A stretch of DNA of 64,000 nt, taken from positions 124,001 to 188,000 of the forward strand of contig CAJULY010000001.1 of assembly GCA_910587185.1 (NCBI GenBank), written 5' to 3'. The notes below the pieces were generated by a model. The model was given only the letters and a program-made list of their open reading frames with translations, made no database searches and was not told the DNA's origin. Made by a program: the position numbers and the translations under genes. Shown one piece after another: positions 59,866 through 64,000 of the stretch (position 1 is the first letter of the stretch; the number at the start of each line of letters is the position of its first letter). Source of the DNA: an uncultured Muribaculaceae bacterium. Its GTDB lineage: Bacteria > Bacteroidota > Bacteroidia > Bacteroidales > Muribaculaceae.

Positions 59866-62800
59866 ATGGATTCTTTTGAACTCTCCACTGACTCATATAA
59901 TCCGGGCAGCCTGCGAAACAGGCCGAGACGCAAGCCCGTGCAGCCCGACGACACAGAACCGCCCGAGCTTGAAGAAATAGAATCGCCGAGGACGCCTGTC
60001 ACCCCCGACGACGATTTCATGCCCGAGCCCGCGCCGCGCCCCGAGCGCAAGGCCGCTCGACGTCCTGCCGCACCCCGCATCAAACCGCGACCTGAAAGGC
60101 AACCGGAGCCCGACATCTCGCCGAAAGCGGCAGAAGCCACCGTTAGCGCCGATCATAAACCGTCGGCAGCAGATGCCATCCGCGATATTTCCATAGACTT
60201 CTCGTCATTCAAAAAATTTTTTGCCGACGGTCGTCTTGCCATCTTTGCCGGAGTCGTTCTTATTCTCTTCGCCGCCTACTTGCTTGTAGCGTCGATCTCC
60301 TACATTGCAAACGCTTCAGCCGACCAGAGCGTGCTCGTCAACTCGTCGGCCGAGTTGCTGAAGCAACGCTCTGCCTCCGTTGAGAACACCACAGGATGGG
60401 TAGGAGCTTTTCTTTCCCATTTCCTCATCTACCGTTGGCTTGGATTAGGGGGCTTCATAATTATATTTTACATAGGCGCGCTTGGTCTGACCCTTGTGAA
60501 ACTATGTAATTTCCGTTTCTGGCCCCTGACATTCAAGTCGCTTGTTTCGGCTGTCGCCGTCTCGCTAATAGCGGGACTGGTCACATTCCGTTCCGAGTCA
60601 CCCGAATTCTGGGGAGGCGAACACGGTTACTATATCAACGCGCTGCTGATAGACAATGCTTCACTCTGGAGCGCTGTTGCCGTCGGCATAGCTATGTTGA
60701 CAGCTCTCATTCTCATTTTCATCAAGCCGCTTGCCTACATCTTCTCCATGATCGGCCGCCATCTATCCACAATCAGGGAGCGCATGGCACGACGTCATGA
60801 CGAAGCCATAGCCGCAGCCCACAGGGCCGAAGTGCGCCAGCAGGCAGAAATGGAAGCCGAGCGCGCGCGTGTAAAAGCTGAAAAAGAAGAGCAGGAAAGG
60901 CGCGAAGCTGAAGCCGCTTTCGATAAGCCGGCTCCCGCAGATGAGATCTACTCCCCGCTCAACGCTCCCAAAACAGAGCAGGAACAGCCAAAACGCGCCG
61001 AGATTAACGTAGCTCCAAATTACCGCATCACAACTGTACCTTCGGGAAATACCCTCTCCGAAACTCCTCTGGTGACAAGAGAAACCGAAAGTCCGGCTGA
61101 CGCACTTCCTTCTGAGGAAGCGGAGCGAGATATCGAGTTGCCCTTCGTAGGAATCGGAGATATTTCACTGCCGAAAGCGGAAGAAAAAGAAGCACTCAGC
61201 CCTGAAAATGATGAAACAGAAGAATCAGCCCACTCGTTGGCAGCCGATTCACAGCCGGAACTGACACTTGACACAGAGTCGCCTGCAACCGTCAGCCTCT
61301 CGCTCGACACCGCCGAGACCGGTGTCACGGCCCTCACCGACATTTCAGCTCCTGCAGAGAACGATTTTTCCGATATATCCGATGTCGTGACCACACAGGA
61401 AAACGACAACATAGAAGATTACGATCTTCCCGCTATAGACATACCGATGACGGTTGAGACAACGCAATTGCCTCCTGTCTCCGAGGCCGACATTCCTGTT
61501 TTACAGCCAAGCGCCGACACAACCCGTAACGACTCGGCCAACTATGATCCGAGAGCTGACCTGTCTCACTACCGTTTCCCCGGACTCGACCTGCTGAATG
61601 ACATTCAGGAGACAGAGATACCGGTTGACGAGGAGGAGCAGGAGGCCAACAAGGAAAGGATTACCAACATCCTGCGCTCCTACGGAGTGGAGATCGCGAG
61701 TATCCGCGCCACGATAGGCCCGACCATAACACTTTATGAGATTGTTCCCGCGCCGGGAGTCCGCATAGCGAAGATCAAACGTCTCGGCGACGATGTGGCG
61801 CTCAATCTCGCAGCGATGGGAATCCGCATCATAGCCCCGATTCCGGGAAAAGGGACAATCGGCATGGAAGTTCCTAACAAGAATCCTCGCGTGGTCAGCA
61901 TCCGATCCATCCTCTCTTCGGCGGCCTACCGCAATTCCAAGGCGCAGCTCCCGATGGCACTCGGCACAACCATCTCCAACGAGGTATATGTGGCCGATCT
62001 CGCGAAAATGCCCCATCTGCTTGTGGCAGGAGCCACTGGTATGGGTAAATCCGTGGGACTCAACACCATTATCGCCTCCCTGCTCTACCGGAAACATCCC
62101 GCGGAGCTCAAATTCGTTCTCGTTGACCCGAAAATGGTTGAGTTCAGCCTCTACAAATGCATCGAACGTCATTTCCTCGCGAAGCTACCCGAAGAAGAGA
62201 GTGCCATAATAACGCAGCCTGAAAACGTCGTCGCCACCCTCAACTCCCTCTGCAAAGAGATGGACGACCGCTATCTGCTTCTGTCGGAAGCGGGAATGCG
62301 AGGCATAAAGGAGTATAACGAGAAATTCGTCGCCCGAAAGCTCAACCCCGAGAAAGGCCACCGATTCCTCCCCTATATAGTGGTGATCATCGATGAGTTC
62401 GCCGACCTCATTCTCACTGTCGGGAAGGAAGTCGAAACGCCGATCTCACGCATAGCAGCCAAAGCCCGCGCGGTAGGCATACACATGATTCTCGCCACGC
62501 AGCGCCCGTCGGTCAACGTGATCACCGGCGTAATCAAAGCCAACTTCCCCGGCCGCATCGCTTTCCGTGTCACCCAGCGCAACGATTCCCAGACGATTCT
62601 TGACCGTCCCGGAGCGGAGCAGCTCATTGGCCGGGGCGACATGCTCATTTCGCGCGACGGAATCATTGACCGCGTGCAGTGCGCGTTCATAGACACTCCC
62701 GAGGTTGAGGATATCTGCCGGTTCATATCCGATCAGCAGGCCTATCCGATGGCTTACGAACTGCCTGAACTGACAACAGCCTCCGACGGCAGCGCATCAG

Positions 62801-63033
62801 GCAACGCGGTTGCCGACCGCGACTCCATGTTCGCCGATGCCGGACGCGAGGTCATCAGCTCCGGAGTTGCTTCGGCGTCCTCGCTCCAGCGCAAATTCAA
62901 CATAGGCTATCCACGCGCCGGGAAAATCATTGACCAGCTCGAAGCGGCTGGAGTAATCGGCCCGGCACAAGGCGCCAAACCGAGAGCCGTGCTGATGGAC
63001 ATGTACTCTTTCGAACGTTACCTCGAATCCTGA
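59866..63033 (+). CDS. ftsK: DNA translocase FtsK/SpoIIIE
   Basis: A 1055-residue septal DNA motor for chromosome segregation. A 120-residue polar, Arg/Pro-rich N-terminus precedes four hydrophobic helices (residues about 125-310). A long acidic Pro/Glu linker of about 280 residues is followed by the alpha and beta motor domains, with Walker A VAGATGMGKSVGLN (Lys about 728) and Walker B VVIIDEFADLI. LATQRPSVNVITGVIKANFPGRIAFRV is the usual core motif. The C-terminal winged-helix gamma domain (ASSLQRKFNIGYPRAGKIIDQLEAAGVI) should read KOPS-like sites. The ATG at 59866 follows rpe by 30 bases. Confidence 0.96.
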   Translation: MDSFELSTDSYNPGSLRNRPRRKPVQPDDTEPPELEEIESPRTPVTPDDDFMPEPAPRPERKAARRPAAPRIKPRPERQPEPDISPKAAEATVSADHKPSAADAIRDISIDFSSFKKFFADGRLAIFAGVVLILFAAYLLVASISYIANASADQSVLVNSSAELLKQRSASVENTTGWVGAFLSHFLIYRWLGLGGFIIIFYIGALGLTLVKLCNFRFWPLTFKSLVSAVAVSLIAGLVTFRSESPEFWGGEHGYYINALLIDNASLWSAVAVGIAMLTALILIFIKPLAYIFSMIGRHLSTIRERMARRHDEAIAAAHRAEVRQQAEMEAERARVKAEKEEQERREAEAAFDKPAPADEIYSPLNAPKTEQEQPKRAEINVAPNYRITTVPSGNTLSETPLVTRETESPADALPSEEAERDIELPFVGIGDISLPKAEEKEALSPENDETEESAHSLAADSQPELTLDTESPATVSLSLDTAETGVTALTDISAPAENDFSDISDVVTTQENDNIEDYDLPAIDIPMTVETTQLPPVSEADIPVLQPSADTTRNDSANYDPRADLSHYRFPGLDLLNDIQETEIPVDEEEQEANKERITNILRSYGVEIASIRATIGPTITLYEIVPAPGVRIAKIKRLGDDVALNLAAMGIRIIAPIPGKGTIGMEVPNKNPRVVSIRSILSSAAYRNSKAQLPMALGTTISNEVYVADLAKMPHLLVAGATGMGKSVGLNTIIASLLYRKHPAELKFVLVDPKMVEFSLYKCIERHFLAKLPEEESAIITQPENVVATLNSLCKEMDDRYLLLSEAGMRGIKEYNEKFVARKLNPEKGHRFLPYIVVIIDEFADLILTVGKEVETPISRIAAKARAVGIHMILATQRPSVNVITGVIKANFPGRIAFRVTQRNDSQTILDRPGAEQLIGRGDMLISRDGIIDRVQCAFIDTPEVEDICRFISDQQAYPMAYELPELTTASDGSASGNAVADRDSMFADAGREVISSGVASASSLQRKFNIGYPRAGKIIDQLEAAGVIGPAQGAKPRAVLMDMYSFERYLES

Positions 63034-63086
63034 AACTCCCCGATAATTCTCTTTCAACTTTCAACCAATAAATTTGTTTATACACC

Positions 63087-63695
63087 ATGAACCGGATTTT
63101 TCTGACAATATGCGCGGCCTTCGTCTCCATCTGGGCCTACGCCTCCGACAATGCTTCGGAAATACTCGATCAGGCAGCAGCCAAATTCACTGAAGCGCCT
63201 TCACTTTCAGCCGCATATACCATCACCACGCCACAAGGCAAATATACCGGCCGAGTTTCTTTTGCCGGCGACAAATTCACCATGACCTCTCCCCAGATTC
63301 TGACTTGGTATGACGGCAAGACGCAATGGTCATACAACAAGGAGCTTAACGAAGTCAATGTGACAGAGCCCACCGACGCCGAACTCAGCCAGATCAATCC
63401 GTTTGTCGTCATCAACCGCTTCCGCAACGAGTTCGACGCCACGTCGCTCCAGGCTCCGAAAGGCTTCAAAAAAATAGAGCTCAAAGCCAAGAACGACAAA
63501 TCGGAAATAAAACAGGCCGTCGTCACCCTTAACGAGAGCACGATGATGCCGACCCAGATCCAGCTTACAAATCATGACAAACAGCAGATAACCATTCTGC
63601 TCACTTCAGTTACCACCGGACGGAAATACAACATCAAGGCCTTCCAGTTCCACGCTCCCAACTATCCGGGAGTACAGATTGTGGATCTGCGTTAA
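63087..63695 (+). CDS. LolA-like outer membrane lipoprotein carrier
   Basis: A 202-residue periplasmic protein with a signal peptide ending near residue 19. The LolA-type fold is shown by ASEILDQAAAKFTEAPSLSAAYTI, the repeated strands in GKYTGRVSFAGDKFTMTSP and TWYDGKTQWSYNKELNEVNVTEPT, and the C-terminal strand MPTQIQLTNHDKQQITILLTSV. It would ferry lipoproteins to the outer membrane. It is placed between ftsK and trxB. Confidence 0.88.
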   Translation: MNRIFLTICAAFVSIWAYASDNASEILDQAAAKFTEAPSLSAAYTITTPQGKYTGRVSFAGDKFTMTSPQILTWYDGKTQWSYNKELNEVNVTEPTDAELSQINPFVVINRFRNEFDATSLQAPKGFKKIELKAKNDKSEIKQAVVTLNESTMMPTQIQLTNHDKQQITILLTSVTTGRKYNIKAFQFHAPNYPGVQIVDLR

Positions 63696-63716
63696 CGATC
63701 AAAAAAAATTCAAGAT

Positions 63717-64000
63717 ATGACAACCACAGACAACCAACTCTACACCAAATGTCTCATAATAGGCTCGGGACCGGCAGGCTACACTGCTGCGCTCTACACG
63801 GGCCGCGCCAATCTCGCTCCTGTTCTCATCGAGGGAATGCAGCCGGGAGGACAGCTTACAATAACCACTGACATCGAGAATTTCCCCGGTTATCCCGAAG
63901 GGACCACAGGCTCCGGCCTCATGGACGACATGCGGCGTCAGGCCCTGCGTTTCGGCGCCGATATGCGCCAGGGCACAGTATCCTCTATAGATTTCTCGTC
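63717..64000 (+). CDS. trxB: Thioredoxin reductase, 3' end cut by the window
   Basis: The first 94 residues of a thioredoxin reductase. The FAD motif [21 protein letters not shown], the [24 protein letters not shown] segment and the start of the [10 protein letters not shown] stretch are present. The redox-active CxxC lies beyond the window edge and cannot be checked. It follows the LolA-like gene by 21 bases. Confidence 0.94.
   Translation, partial: MTTTDNQLYTKCLIIGSGPAGYTAALYTGRANLAPVLIEGMQPGGQLTITTDIENFPGYPEGTTGSGLMDDMRRQALRFGADMRQGTVSSIDFS

Noticed and set aside
1..64000. CRISPR array, prophage or complete insertion sequence
   Set aside because: No regularly spaced direct repeats, phage structural genes or transposase genes were found.

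Overview
The window reads as a chromosomal segment of a Bacteroidales bacterium, most like the Muribaculaceae/Bacteroides side of Bacteroidota. The evidence is: many copies of the Bacteroidota sigma-ABfr promoter signature (-33 TTTG/TTG, about 20 bases, -7 TAnnTTTG); lineage-typical families (GLPGLI, DUF5103, DUF2851, DUF3109, a GIN-domain secreted protein, a Bacteroidota-type homotetrameric GltA, malic enzyme fused to phosphotransacetylase); and a moderately GC-rich genome with weak Shine-Dalgarno use. No prophage, CRISPR array or complete insertion sequence was found. Gene density is high and most of the window is housekeeping.

Layout. 1-7.2 kb: the 3' part of a membrane pyrophosphatase (hppA), a short repeat element, gltA-type glutamate synthase subunit, a Fur regulator, purA, a DUF1015 protein and a small membrane protein. 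7.3-12.5 kb: purL and a PurF-like protein that lacks the glutaminase nucleophile cysteine. 12.7-16.4 kb: etfB-etfA-acyl-CoA dehydrogenase operon. 16.5-21.7 kb: DNA polymerase III delta', an AddB-like PD-(D/E)XK nuclease and hemW, tightly coupled. 21.7-26.8 kb: rlmH, nadC, a HAD phosphatase, a MATE exporter and a COG2509 flavoprotein. 26.8-28.4 kb: zinc uptake genes znuC and znuA with no permease beside them. 28.5-33.9 kb: an outer-membrane-like protein, an M16 peptidase, dusB, a GIN-domain protein and a polysaccharide flippase.

34-35.5 kb: a small accessory patch with a small membrane protein, a HicAB toxin-antitoxin pair with a repeat-containing control region, and tRNA-Leu(TAG). 35.5-38.9 kb: a SPOR lipoprotein, a YfcE-type phosphoesterase and malic enzyme. 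39.0-39.6 kb: two copies of a dispersed repeat. 39.8-46.1 kb: a short SSB, an OPT transporter, a second MATE exporter, DUF3109, DUF5103, ung and tRNA-Arg(CCG). 46.5-46.9 kb: the longest copy of the same repeat. 46.9-50.5 kb: a TonB-dependent-receptor-like protein with its GLPGLI partner. 50.6-51.5 kb: an AT-rich DUF3800 gene meeting a probable small RNA with its own promoter and terminator. 51.7-58.3 kb: DUF2851, a TrmH-family methyltransferase, a ClC channel, a MUG-like glycosylase, a surface lipoprotein esterase and efp. 58.4-64.0 kb: dedA, rpe, ftsK, a LolA-like protein and the start of trxB.

The points most worth following up are the repeat family (copies at 1.9, 39.0, 39.25 and 46.5 kb, sharing a TCAATGCGGTTGAG-type end and internal perfect hairpins), the probable small RNA beside DUF3800, the hicAB control region with direct and inverted repeats plus two hairpins between toxin and antitoxin, the cysteine-less PurF paralogue, and several genes whose -7 box lies only 5-9 bases before the start codon. 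All family assignments come from reading the sequence; no database search was run.
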